Assembly: GCA_903914985.1 (NCBI GenBank)
Contig: CAIWRE010000280.1
Span: 1-5,104 of the forward strand
Reading direction: 5' to 3'
Source of the DNA: an uncultured beta proteobacterium
GTDB lineage: Bacteria; Pseudomonadota; Gammaproteobacteria; Burkholderiales; Burkholderiaceae_C
DNA: 5,104 nucleotides
The position numbers and the translations under genes were made by a program. The notes below the pieces were generated by a model. The model did no database searches. It saw only the letters and a program-made list of their open reading frames with translations, and had not been told where the DNA came from. Positions 1 through 5,043 of the stretch are shown here, one piece after another. Position 1 is the stretch's first letter. Every line of letters starts with the position of its first letter.

Positions 1-816
1 CCGCGCATGCCCACCATCGTCGGGTTACGCCGGCGTGGCTACACACCCGAGGCCATGCAACTCTTTGCCGACCGCATTGGCGTGACCAAGAGCGACAGCT
101 GGATCGACTATTCCACGCTGGAAGGCTGCCTGCGCGAAACCTTGGACGGTTCTGCCGCGCGCGCCATGGCAGTGCTGGACCCGGTCAAGCTGGTGCTGAC
201 CAATTGGGACGAGGTCATGGGCGCGGGCACGCTGGATGCCTGCACCGCACCCGTGCACCCGCACTTGCCTGAACTGGGCAACCGCCAATTTGCGATCGGC
301 CGCGAAGTGTGGATTGAGCGCAGTGACTATGAAGAAACACCCCCTGCCGGCTTTTTCCGCCTGTTCCCCGGCAACAAAGTTCGCCTCAAATACGGCCACA
401 TCATTGAATGCACCGGCGCCCTGAAAGATGCCAACGGCCAGGTGACCGAGGTGCACGCCACCCTGATCCCCGACACCAAGAGCGGCACACCGGGGTCGTC
501 GAGCGTCAAGGTCAAAGGCGTGATCACCTGGGTGGGCGCCAGTGACGGCGTGTCCGCCGAGGTGCGCATGTACGACCGCTTGTTTATTGATGAGCAGCCC
601 GACGCAAACGGCAAAGACTTCTTGCAATCGCTCAACCCGGACAGCTTGAAGGTCATCACGGCCTATGTGGAGCCATCACTGGCCCAAGCCCATCCAGACC
701 AGAAGTTTCAGTTTGAGCGATTTGGGTACTTTGTGGCGGACCGCCTGGATCATGTGGCGGGAGCTAAGCCGGTGTTTAATCGGGTAACGGGGTTGAAGGA
801 TTCTTGGGGAAAGTAA
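1..816 (+). CDS. glnS: Glutaminyl-tRNA synthetase (GlnRS), C-terminal half; 5' end outside window
   Basis: GlnRS is a cytoplasmic class I aminoacyl-tRNA synthetase that attaches glutamine to tRNA-Gln using ATP. The reading frame is open from the first base (Pro-Arg-Met-Pro-Thr), so the ATG at 7 is internal. In E. coli GlnRS the matching stretch follows the KMSKS-type loop, which here lies upstream of the window. Recognisable family blocks are GLRRRGYTPEAM, then the anticodon-binding beta-barrel region with DPVKLVLTNW, KVKGVITWV, YDRLF, LNPDSL and FQFERFGYF, ending KPVFN...GLKDSWGK and TAA at 814-816. About 271 codons are present, roughly half of a typical 550-590 residue enzyme. The gene is essential in most organisms that have it, and nothing in the visible part is broken. 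No convincing terminator follows. The next gene begins 58 bases downstream, so readthrough is possible. A second copy of the last 17 codons appears at 4142-4192. Confidence 0.97.
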   Translation, partial: PRMPTIVGLRRRGYTPEAMQLFADRIGVTKSDSWIDYSTLEGCLRETLDGSAARAMAVLDPVKLVLTNWDEVMGAGTLDACTAPVHPHLPELGNRQFAIGREVWIERSDYEETPPAGFFRLFPGNKVRLKYGHIIECTGALKDANGQVTEVHATLIPDTKSGTPGSSSVKVKGVITWVGASDGVSAEVRMYDRLFIDEQPDANGKDFLQSLNPDSLKVITAYVEPSLAQAHPDQKFQFERFGYFVADRLDHVAGAKPVFNRVTGLKDSWGK

Positions 817-874
817 CAGTCACGCCATTCATCCCACATCTGAAAAAGCCAGGTAACGCCAGACGCCAAAAGCC

Positions 875-2071
875 ATGCAACAAATCGAATCCTTACGCCT
901 GAAAAACTTCCGTGCTTTTGAAAATGTGCACCTGAAAAACATTCCTCGGTTTTGTGTGCTGGTGGGGGCGAACGGCACAGGAAAAAGCACCTTGTTTTCA
1001 GTGTTCGCCTTTTTACGCGATGCCATGACCACCAATGTCACGGCAGCACTGGGGCGCTTGGGCGGCAGTCGAGGTCTGGCAGAGGTGCGCAGCCGAGGCA
1101 GCAGCGGCCCTATAGAAATCGAGATCAAACTGCGAGCCACACTCGCCGATGGACGCTCACGTCTCATCACTTACGAGCTGCAGGTAGACGAACTCGAAGG
1201 CCGACCAGCTGTCACACGAGAGGTTCTTCAATACCGTCATGGCAGCCGGGGGCAACCCTGGAAGTTTCTGGATTTTTCAATGGGCAGGGGCGAAGCAGTC
1301 ACCAATGAACTAGATACCGTAGAGGATGAGCGGCAATTGCAGCGTGAGAGCCAAACACTCAAAAGCCCTGACATTCTGGCCATCAAGGGCTTGGCCCAGT
1401 TTGAGCGTTTTCCGGCTGTTGTAGCTTTAGGAAATCTGATCGAAAACTGGCACCTGTCTGACTTTCACATCAACCGTGCAAGACCTGAAGCTGAATCGGG
1501 CTATGCCGAACATCTGTCGCGTGAAGGTGAAAACTTGTCGCTGGTGGTGGAGTTTCTGTACAAAAACCACCGCCTTGTTTTTGACAGAATTCTGGAACGT
1601 CTGAAACAGACAGTACCCGGTGTGTCCAAGGTGGAGGCCAAAACCACCGAGGAGGGCCGCGTCTTACTGAAGTTTTCAGATGGCAGTTTTGAAGACCCGT
1701 TTTTGGCGAAATTTGTCTCGGACGGCACCATCAAAATGTTGGCTTATTTGGTCTTGCTGTATGACCCTGCGCCTCATCCCCTACTGTGCGTCGAAGAACC
1801 CGAAAACCAGCTTTATCCATCCTTGCAATGGGATCTGGCCGAAGAGTTCAGGACTTATGCCCTGCGAGGCGGTCAAGTCTTTGTGACAACACATTCGCCC
1901 GACTTTCTAAACGCTGCTGAGCTGGGTGAAGTGTTCTGGCTGGTTAAAGAAAACGGCTACACCCAAGTACACCGAGCTGCAGACGATGAGCAAATCAAGG
2001 CCTACATGGAGGCTGGCGACCAAATGGGTTACTTGTGGAAACAGGGCCTCTTTCCAGGAGCCAACCCTTGA
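875..2071 (+). CDS. AAA family ATPase, RecF/OLD-like (ATPase half of a putative split ATPase-TOPRIM system)
   Basis: A 398-residue SMC/RecF-type ATPase of the kind that opens with a beta strand and 'LKNFRAFE'. Visible motifs are Walker A GANGTGKST (31-39), an ABC-signature-like VSDGTIK (281-287), Walker B with its acidic pair LLCVEEPENQLYP (303-315), and a switch histidine in TTHSP (338-342). The middle (about 75-275) is the variable insert typical of OLD/RecF-like ATPases. There is no TOPRIM domain in this protein. That activity appears to be supplied by the next gene, which overlaps this stop codon by four bases, so the two products probably act together. By analogy with the PARIS and OLD families the ATPase could form a sensor scaffold for the nuclease-like partner; this is inference. 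The ATG at 875 gives the family's usual N-terminus, although the upstream Shine-Dalgarno is poor. Base composition is lower in GC than glnS or the DUF924 remnant, suggesting transfer. Confidence 0.93.
   Translation: MQQIESLRLKNFRAFENVHLKNIPRFCVLVGANGTGKSTLFSVFAFLRDAMTTNVTAALGRLGGSRGLAEVRSRGSSGPIEIEIKLRATLADGRSRLITYELQVDELEGRPAVTREVLQYRHGSRGQPWKFLDFSMGRGEAVTNELDTVEDERQLQRESQTLKSPDILAIKGLAQFERFPAVVALGNLIENWHLSDFHINRARPEAESGYAEHLSREGENLSLVVEFLYKNHRLVFDRILERLKQTVPGVSKVEAKTTEEGRVLLKFSDGSFEDPFLAKFVSDGTIKMLAYLVLLYDPAPHPLLCVEEPENQLYPSLQWDLAEEFRTYALRGGQVFVTTHSPDFLNAAELGEVFWLVKENGYTQVHRAADDEQIKAYMEAGDQMGYLWKQGLFPGANP
2056..2060 (+). promoter_or_regulatory. Shine-Dalgarno AGGAG that selects the TTG start of the DUF4276 gene
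   Basis: AGGAG lies inside the last codons of the ATPase gene, seven bases before the TTG at 2068. An upstream in-frame GTG at 2035 would add 11 residues with no family counterpart, and no comparable ribosome binding site was seen for it. The site therefore favours TTG and a TTGA stop/start overlap, consistent with translational coupling. Confidence 0.75.
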
Positions 2072-2616
2072 GTCGAAATTGGGTATTTTTTCTGGAAGAA
2101 CCCTCCGCCGAGGATTTCTTGCGTGGCTTTCTTACCAGTCGCACGCCTGCCGATGTCACGCTGTACTTTCAGGTTTTTGAAGGCAAACAAGATCTGGAAA
2201 AACAACTGGCGCGGCGCATCCGTTATTGGCGTCTCCCAAATTCACAATTTCTGGTCATGCGTGACCAAGACAGTGGTGACTGCATTCAAATCAAACAGCG
2301 GCTTCGTGCCTTGTGTGATGAAGCCAGCAGACCCGAAGCCGTCATCCGCATTGCTTGCCGTGAGCTTGAAACATTTTTTGTCGGTGATTGGGAAGCCGTC
2401 GCAGCAGCCTTTAACAAACCTGCTTTGAGAGCACATGCACGCTCCGCCAAGTTCAGAGCACCTGATCAATTGGGCAGCCCTTCCGAGGAGCTCAAGCGCG
2501 TTCTCCCTTTTTATGGCAAGCGCGATGGTGCACGGCGCATATCACGCGTCATGGTGCCCGAACGAAACCGATCGAACAGTTTCCAATTTTTGTTCCAAGC
2601 GCTGTGCAACTTTTGA
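2068..2616 (+). CDS. DUF4276 family protein, TOPRIM-like (nuclease half of the pair)
   Basis: A 182-residue protein read from TTG at 2068. It shows the conserved DUF4276 layout: an N-terminal strand with acidic residues FFLEEPSAEDF (7-17), corresponding to the VEGxTE start of TOPRIM-like folds; FEGKQDLEK (38-45 region); RDQDSGDC (65-72) with the paired aspartates; RIACRELETFFVGD (94-107); and a C-terminal YGKRDGAR...RNRSNSF block (149-172). The Glu and DxD pattern is that of TOPRIM metal sites in OLD-type nucleases, so metal-dependent DNA or RNA cleavage is a reasonable prediction but is not shown. It follows the AAA ATPase gene with a four-base overlap and shares its lower GC. In PARIS the comparable small TOPRIM partner is DUF4435 (AriB); this one is a different DUF family. 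The C-terminus looks complete. The gene ends immediately before a truncated DUF924 gene of very different composition. Confidence 0.88.
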   Translation: MSRNWVFFLEEPSAEDFLRGFLTSRTPADVTLYFQVFEGKQDLEKQLARRIRYWRLPNSQFLVMRDQDSGDCIQIKQRLRALCDEASRPEAVIRIACRELETFFVGDWEAVAAAFNKPALRAHARSAKFRAPDQLGSPSEELKRVLPFYGKRDGARRISRVMVPERNRSNSFQFLFQALCNF

Positions 2617-2628
2617 GGATCGACCTCA
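2614..2628 (+). repeat. Small near-palindrome at the DUF4276/DUF924 junction
   Basis: TGAGG (2614-2618) and CCTCA (2624-2628) are perfect inverted arms around ATCGA. The left arm contains the DUF4276 stop codon. No T-run follows, so a terminator is unlikely. It coincides with the point where composition and gene content change, so it may mark a junction, though a 5-bp arm can arise by chance. Confidence 0.35.
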
Positions 2629-2986
2629 GGTCATGGTCCTGTTCTCGCGTAATGTGTACCGCGACAGCCCCCGCGCCTTTGCGCAAGACCCGCTAGCCTT
2701 GGCGCTGGCGCAAGAGCTGGTGGCCAGTGGGCAAGACCGCTGCCTGCCCTTGGCGCAGCGCAGCTTTGCCTACATGCCCTACATGCACAGCGAGTCCGCC
2801 CTGGTGCACACCCAAGCCGCCCTCCTGTTTGCGCAGCCGGGCCTGGAGGACAACCTGCGCTTCGAGCAGCGCCACCAAGCCATCATCGAGCGCTTTGGCC
2901 GCTACCCCCACCGCAACGCCATCCTCGGCCGTGAGTCCACGCCCGAGGAGCTGGCGTTTTTGCGTGAGCCGGGGTCGGGGTTTTGA
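2627..2986 (+). pseudogene. DUF924 family protein, C-terminal remnant lacking its N-terminus
   Basis: From about QVMVL at 2627 the frame reads as the C-terminal two-thirds of a DUF924 protein (COG3803 type, function unknown). Blocks are FSRNVYRDSPRAFAQD, LALALAQELVASGQD, RSFAYMPYMHSESALVHTQ, LLFAQPGLEDN, IIERFGRYPHRNAILGR and STPEELAFLREPGSGF, then TGA at 2984-2986. Complete family members are about 180-200 residues. Only about 117-120 are here, and the codons upstream in this frame overlap the DUF4276 gene and do not resemble DUF924. The usual VLDQFSRN is VLFSRN, so two residues (Asp-Gln) are missing close to the break. GC is high: 41 of 60 bases at 2821-2880, against 28 of 60 at 2161-2220 in the neighbouring gene. 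The most likely reading is a gene truncated when the ATPase/DUF4276 unit arrived. ATG at 2633 could in principle still start a 117-residue product. Confidence 0.85.
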
Positions 2987-3037
2987 GCGAGCTACCTTGA
3001 ATGGGCAGCACTGGTCAATCGCTTTAAACTTCGTGCC

Positions 3038-3244
3038 ATGCGACGGTCTCAGGCAATCAGCCAACACCGCGACGCAGCTTGCCAAGCCGCCGCCTGCTAT
3101 CGCGCAGTCAACTTACGCGTGTTCGGCTCGGCTCATTTCTCGAGGTGTTTTGTCGATGGCCGTGCGCTCTGCTGGCGCAATGGCCTAGAACTTTCAGCAG
3201 CTCGACTGTATGAGCTTTCTCATGCGGTCAAAGCAGGCTTATGA
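3038..3244 (+). CDS. Small ORF upstream of zeta toxin: MNT-like N-terminus joined to an unrecognised tail
   Basis: A 68-codon ORF whose TGA overlaps the ATG of the zeta-like gene (ATGA, 3241-3244), the position usually taken by an antitoxin or partner. Residues 1-32 resemble the start of MNT-type nucleotidyltransferases (MntA-like antitoxins): MRRSQAISQHRD, then an alanine-rich helix, then YRAVNLRVFGS, matching the common HRA-N-RVFGS pattern. Past the GS the Asp-x-Asp catalytic segment expected of this family is absent. Residues 33-68, including FVDGRALCWRNGLELSAARLYELSHAVKAGL-type text, belong to nothing I recognise. Possibilities are a broken mntA fused in frame to the end of the zeta partner gene, or a chance hybrid frame that is not translated. 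No good Shine-Dalgarno precedes ATG 3038. Function is not assigned. The coding call is moderate and the MNT resemblance is by eye only. Confidence 0.5.
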   Translation: MRRSQAISQHRDAACQAAACYRAVNLRVFGSAHFSRCFVDGRALCWRNGLELSAARLYELSHAVKAGL

Positions 3245-3834
3245 ACACAAGCGCCCCGCCCAAAAAGCCGACCGTGGTGGTCATTGCCGGCCCAAATGGC
3301 GCAGGCAAGTCGACCGCTGCACCGTTTTTGCTCAAGGGCGCTTTGGGCGTGCTTGAATTTGTGAACGCCGACCAGATCGCTGTGGGGCTCTCAGCCTATG
3401 CGGCTGAGACAGTGTCGTTCGAGGCAGGGCGCATCATGCTGCGGCGCCTGCACGAGTTGGCGCGGTTGGGCAGTAGTTTCGCGTTCGAGAGCACGCTGTC
3501 GAGCCGCAGCTTCGCCAAGTTCCTGCGTGACTGCAGGGCCACTGGCTATCAGGTGGTCTTGTTTTACGTCACGCTGCCCACTTCCGATCTGGCGGTTCAA
3601 CGGGTAGCACTCCGGGTGAAGCAAGGCGGGCACAACATTCCGACAGACGATGTTCACCGCCGCTTCCAACGCAGCTTGTGTAACCTGTTCGAGTTGTATT
3701 TGCCGCTTTCTGATCGCTGGTCGGTGCTGGATAATGCGGGCGGGCGCATCGAAACCATCGCCAACGGCAATCCCCGCCGTACATCTGTGAAAGATCCCGA
3801 AAAATGGCTTCAGCTTCAGTCCATCGCGTGTTAA
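3241..3834 (+). CDS. Zeta-toxin-family kinase (P-loop ATPase, COG4185-like)
   Basis: A 197-residue compact zeta-type protein. Motifs in order: Walker A GPNGAGKST (17-25); VNADQIA (41-47) with the Asp of the substrate-phosphorylation site; SFAFESTLSSRS (79-90), the FEST block typical of this group; and the lid with RVALRVKQGGHNIPTDDVHRRFQRS (121-145), holding conserved arginines and GGH. Characterised zeta/PezT toxins phosphorylate UDP-N-acetylglucosamine and so block cell-wall precursor synthesis. Whether this short chromosomal subgroup uses the same substrate is not established here. The start ATG overlaps the preceding ORF's stop, suggesting coupling. A small ORF overlaps the 3' end. The key motifs are intact, so the kinase is plausibly active. 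The associated antitoxin is unclear: the upstream ORF looks damaged, and the downstream ORF is unrecognised. Confidence 0.92.
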   Translation: MNTSAPPKKPTVVVIAGPNGAGKSTAAPFLLKGALGVLEFVNADQIAVGLSAYAAETVSFEAGRIMLRRLHELARLGSSFAFESTLSSRSFAKFLRDCRATGYQVVLFYVTLPTSDLAVQRVALRVKQGGHNIPTDDVHRRFQRSLCNLFELYLPLSDRWSVLDNAGGRIETIANGNPRRTSVKDPEKWLQLQSIAC

Positions 3835-3992
3835 AGACCACCCGGCCGACCCAGGCCATGAGCGAACAAGACCGCATTGACCTTGCGCTCAAGCAGGCCG
3901 CCGCGCACGCCCGCAAACAATTGGCAACGCAAGGCCTGAAGTTACCCACTCAGAGCTGGAAAACCGGAAAGATCAGCAACCCGGTGGTTTAA
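3804..3992 (+). CDS. Small hypothetical protein overlapping the zeta-like gene; possible partner or antitoxin
   Basis: A 62-residue ORF beginning at ATG 3804, inside the last 31 bases of the zeta-like gene, and ending TAA at 3990-3992. An internal ATG at 3858 would give 44 residues (MSEQDRIDLALKQ...). It encodes a basic, helix-forming stretch rich in Ala, Lys and Gln (about residues 22-44) followed by LPTQSWKTGKISNPVV. The W-x-x-G-K ending loosely recalls small proteins encoded next to P-loop zeta-like ATPases, but I do not recognise a named family. No transmembrane segment or signal peptide is visible. Overlap with the kinase and same-strand order suggest one transcript. As the upstream ORF looks broken, this is the more intact candidate for a cognate antitoxin; that is inference from position only. 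Shine-Dalgarno signals for both starts are weak. Confidence 0.55.
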   Translation: MASASVHRVLKTTRPTQAMSEQDRIDLALKQAAAHARKQLATQGLKLPTQSWKTGKISNPVV

Positions 3993-4102
3993 CGCCGCCA
4001 GCACCGACCGCAATTTGGGCCACGGGTCAACTCCCGCGGAGCGCATGGCTTCGGTCGATCAAGATGACATTTCGGTGGTGGCAGTGGCGCATTTGTACCG
4101 CC

Positions 4103-4122
4103 GCCTTGCCTATTGGCAAGGC
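4103..4122. repeat. Perfect hairpin GCCTTGCC-TATT-GGCAAGGC
   Basis: Eight perfectly complementary base pairs close a four-base TATT loop. There is no T-run on either side, so a classical intrinsic terminator is not supported. It could be a REP/MITE-like palindromic element or an RNA stem at the end of the zeta transcript. Its position beside the putative glnS-end remnant makes it a candidate part of a mobile or repeated sequence. Confidence 0.7.
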
Positions 4123-4141
4123 CGGGTGAACTGAGTCATGC

Positions 4142-4192
4142 AAGCCCGTTTTCAACCTGGCGGTGGGCTTGAAGGACGGATTTGGGAAGTAA
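4142..4192 (+). pseudogene. Putative remnant: second, diverged copy of the glnS 3' end (17 codons with stop)
   Basis: Read in frame, this stretch encodes KPVFNLAVGLKDGFGK then TAA. The true glnS end at 766-816 encodes KPVFNRVTGLKDSWGK then TAA. Eleven of 16 residues and the stop align without gaps. By hand count 34 of 51 bases match, and 10 of the 17 mismatches fall at third codon positions, as expected for sequences that diverged while coding. Homology does not extend upstream (an in-frame TGA lies at 4127-4129) or past the stop. The alternative is chance similarity of a dispersed intergenic repeat whose complementary strand reads NPSFKPTA. If real, it means that the 3.3 kb between the two ends was inserted or rearranged at the glnS terminus. 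Confidence 0.5.
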
Positions 4193-4293
4193 GCAGGATT
4201 TTTCTCAAGCCGCGATAATTCCCGTTGCGCCGACCAAGGGCTTGTGCCCATGCGCTGTCACTATTCGAAATAACCCTCCAACGAAAGTTTCCC

Positions 4294-4932
4294 ATGTCTG
4301 ATTTGCAATCCAAACTCCAATGGCGCTACGCCACCAAAAAAATGGACCCGTCCAAGGCGGTGCCCCAAGACAAGGTGGATCGCATTTTGGAAGCCATCCG
4401 ACTGGCACCCAGCTCCAGCGGCCTGCAGCCCTTCCAAGTGATTGTGGTGACCAATGCCGCCGTGCGTGAGCAAATCAAGGCCATCGCCTGGGGCCAGAGC
4501 CAGATTACCGACGGTTCGCACCTGCTGGTGTTCGCGGCATGGGACAACTACACCGCCGACCGCATCAACCAGATTTTTGACTACACCAACGCCCAGCGTG
4601 GTGGCAGCACCGCAAGCGGCGATGCCTACCGCAAAAACCTGCTGGCCACTTACACCGTGCGTGACCCACAAGTTAACTTCGAACACGCAGCGCGCCAGTC
4701 CTATATCGGTCTGGGCATGGGGCTGATCGCTGCCGCCGAAGAAGGTGTGGACTGCACGCCCATGGAAGGCTTTGACCCCGTCGCATTGGATGGCATTCTG
4801 GGCCTCAAGGCCCACGGTCTGCGCAGCGTGGCGATCATGCCATTGGGCTATCGCGAAGCCGACAAGGACTGGCTGGTCAATCTGCCCAAGGTTCGCCGCC
4901 CCATCTCCGAATTTGTGACCGAAGTCAAATAA
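4294..4932 (+). CDS. NfsB-like nitroreductase family protein (FMN-dependent NAD(P)H oxidoreductase)
   Basis: A 212-residue protein resembling E. coli NfsB along its whole length, the usual size for this family. Such enzymes are cytoplasmic FMN-binding dimers that use NAD(P)H to reduce nitroaromatics, quinones or related compounds; the physiological substrate here is unknown. Visible features: LQWRYATKKMD (8-18), the N-terminal FMN-phosphate-binding RxxTK pattern; RLAPSSSGLQPFQVIV (36-51), matching SPSSTNSQPWHFIV of NfsB; EHAARQSYIGLGMGLIAAAEEGVDCTPMEGFDP (130-162), covering the dimer-core helix and the conserved P-x-EGFD; and LPKVRRPISEFVTEV near the C-terminus, matching the NfsB ending. ATG 4294 is preferred to an upstream in-frame TTG at 4225, because homology starts there; the Shine-Dalgarno (GAAAG, 4283-4287) is weak. 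The gene stands alone, after a gene-poor stretch and before two hairpins. Confidence 0.95.
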   Translation: MSDLQSKLQWRYATKKMDPSKAVPQDKVDRILEAIRLAPSSSGLQPFQVIVVTNAAVREQIKAIAWGQSQITDGSHLLVFAAWDNYTADRINQIFDYTNAQRGGSTASGDAYRKNLLATYTVRDPQVNFEHAARQSYIGLGMGLIAAAEEGVDCTPMEGFDPVALDGILGLKAHGLRSVAIMPLGYREADKDWLVNLPKVRRPISEFVTEVK

Positions 4933-4940
4933 AGCTCCAT

Positions 4941-4964
4941 GACAGCCAGCGCGACTGGCTTGTC
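4941..4964 (+). terminator. Imperfect hairpin after the nitroreductase gene, terminator-like without T-run
   Basis: GACA-GCCAG pairs with CTGGC-TTGTC around a CGCGA loop: nine base pairs with one bulged T. It begins eight bases after the nitroreductase stop, where a terminator is expected. No run of T follows, so intrinsic termination is uncertain. Confidence 0.4.
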
Positions 4965-4965
4965 A

Positions 4966-4996
4966 CCCAAGCGGCAGTGCAAAGCGGTCGCTTGGG
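4966..4996 (+). repeat. Inverted repeat CCCAAGCG...CGCTTGGG in the nitroreductase-GST gap
   Basis: Eight-base perfect arms at 4966-4973 and 4989-4996 enclose 15 bases. It directly follows the first hairpin. It may add to termination of the upstream transcript, or be an operator or leader structure for the GST-like gene 47 bases downstream. No T-run is present, and the sequence alone does not decide. Confidence 0.5.
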
Positions 4997-5028
4997 CCGG
5001 GCAAATTACACTGGTGCACACCAACACC

Positions 5029-5033
5029 AGGAG
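5029..5033 (+). promoter_or_regulatory. Shine-Dalgarno AGGAG for the GST-like gene
   Basis: AGGAG lies ten bases before ATG 5044. It is a strong match to the anti-Shine-Dalgarno sequence at a slightly long spacing, and it supports this start. Confidence 0.7.
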
Positions 5034-5043
5034 TATTTGCACC

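Larger units (their letters stand above)
3993..4293. other. Gene-poor stretch with possible dispersed repeat and glnS-end remnant
   Basis: About 300 bases without a convincing gene. It contains a strong 8-bp hairpin (4103-4122) and the glnS-like 51 bases (4142-4192). A + strand frame from ATG 4045 to TGA 4132 and a - strand frame over 4027-4251 are open, but neither has a recognisable family or ribosome binding site. The - strand reads NPSFKPTA around 4160-4186, a string I recall from spurious ORFs over intergenic repeats in Burkholderiales; this is memory, not a search. GATAAT at 4214-4219 resembles a -10 box but has no fitting -35. The last 30 bases carry the 5' leader of the nitroreductase gene. 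Confidence 0.5.

Noticed and set aside
25..627. Long - strand open frame opposite glnS
   Set aside because: It is the complement of a clearly coding GC-rich gene. The product resembles no family, and the frame is explained by codon bias of glnS.
817..874. Possible attachment site or terminator between glnS and the ATPase gene
   Set aside because: No stem-loop with a T-run and no exact long direct repeat with 4193 onward. Similarity to the downstream copy stops at the glnS stop codon.
2435..2632. In-frame upstream extension of the DUF924 reading frame
   Set aside because: These codons overlap the DUF4276 gene, which is recognisable in its own frame. The extension shows no DUF924 similarity.
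2727..3188. 153-codon + strand frame across the DUF924 remnant and the following gap
   Set aside because: It is rich in Ala, Pro, Ser and Arg in a shifted frame of a GC-rich gene, with no recognisable domain. The competing frame carries DUF924 similarity.
4045..4132. 29-codon + strand frame from ATG 4045, with a protein-like appearance
   Set aside because: Very short, no Shine-Dalgarno or recognisable family, and it spans the hairpin. Not enough to call.
4214..4219. GATAAT as a -10 promoter element for the nitroreductase gene
   Set aside because: No acceptable -35 hexamer at 16-18 bases upstream; the nearest TTGGGA is 26 bases away.
4027..4251. 74-codon - strand open frame before the nitroreductase gene
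   Set aside because: No ribosome binding site or known domain was seen. It lies over a hairpin and a likely repeat or glnS remnant, so it is probably not a gene.
4261..4815. 184-codon - strand frame opposite the nitroreductase gene
   Set aside because: It is the complement of an unmistakable nitroreductase. No family resemblance on the - strand.
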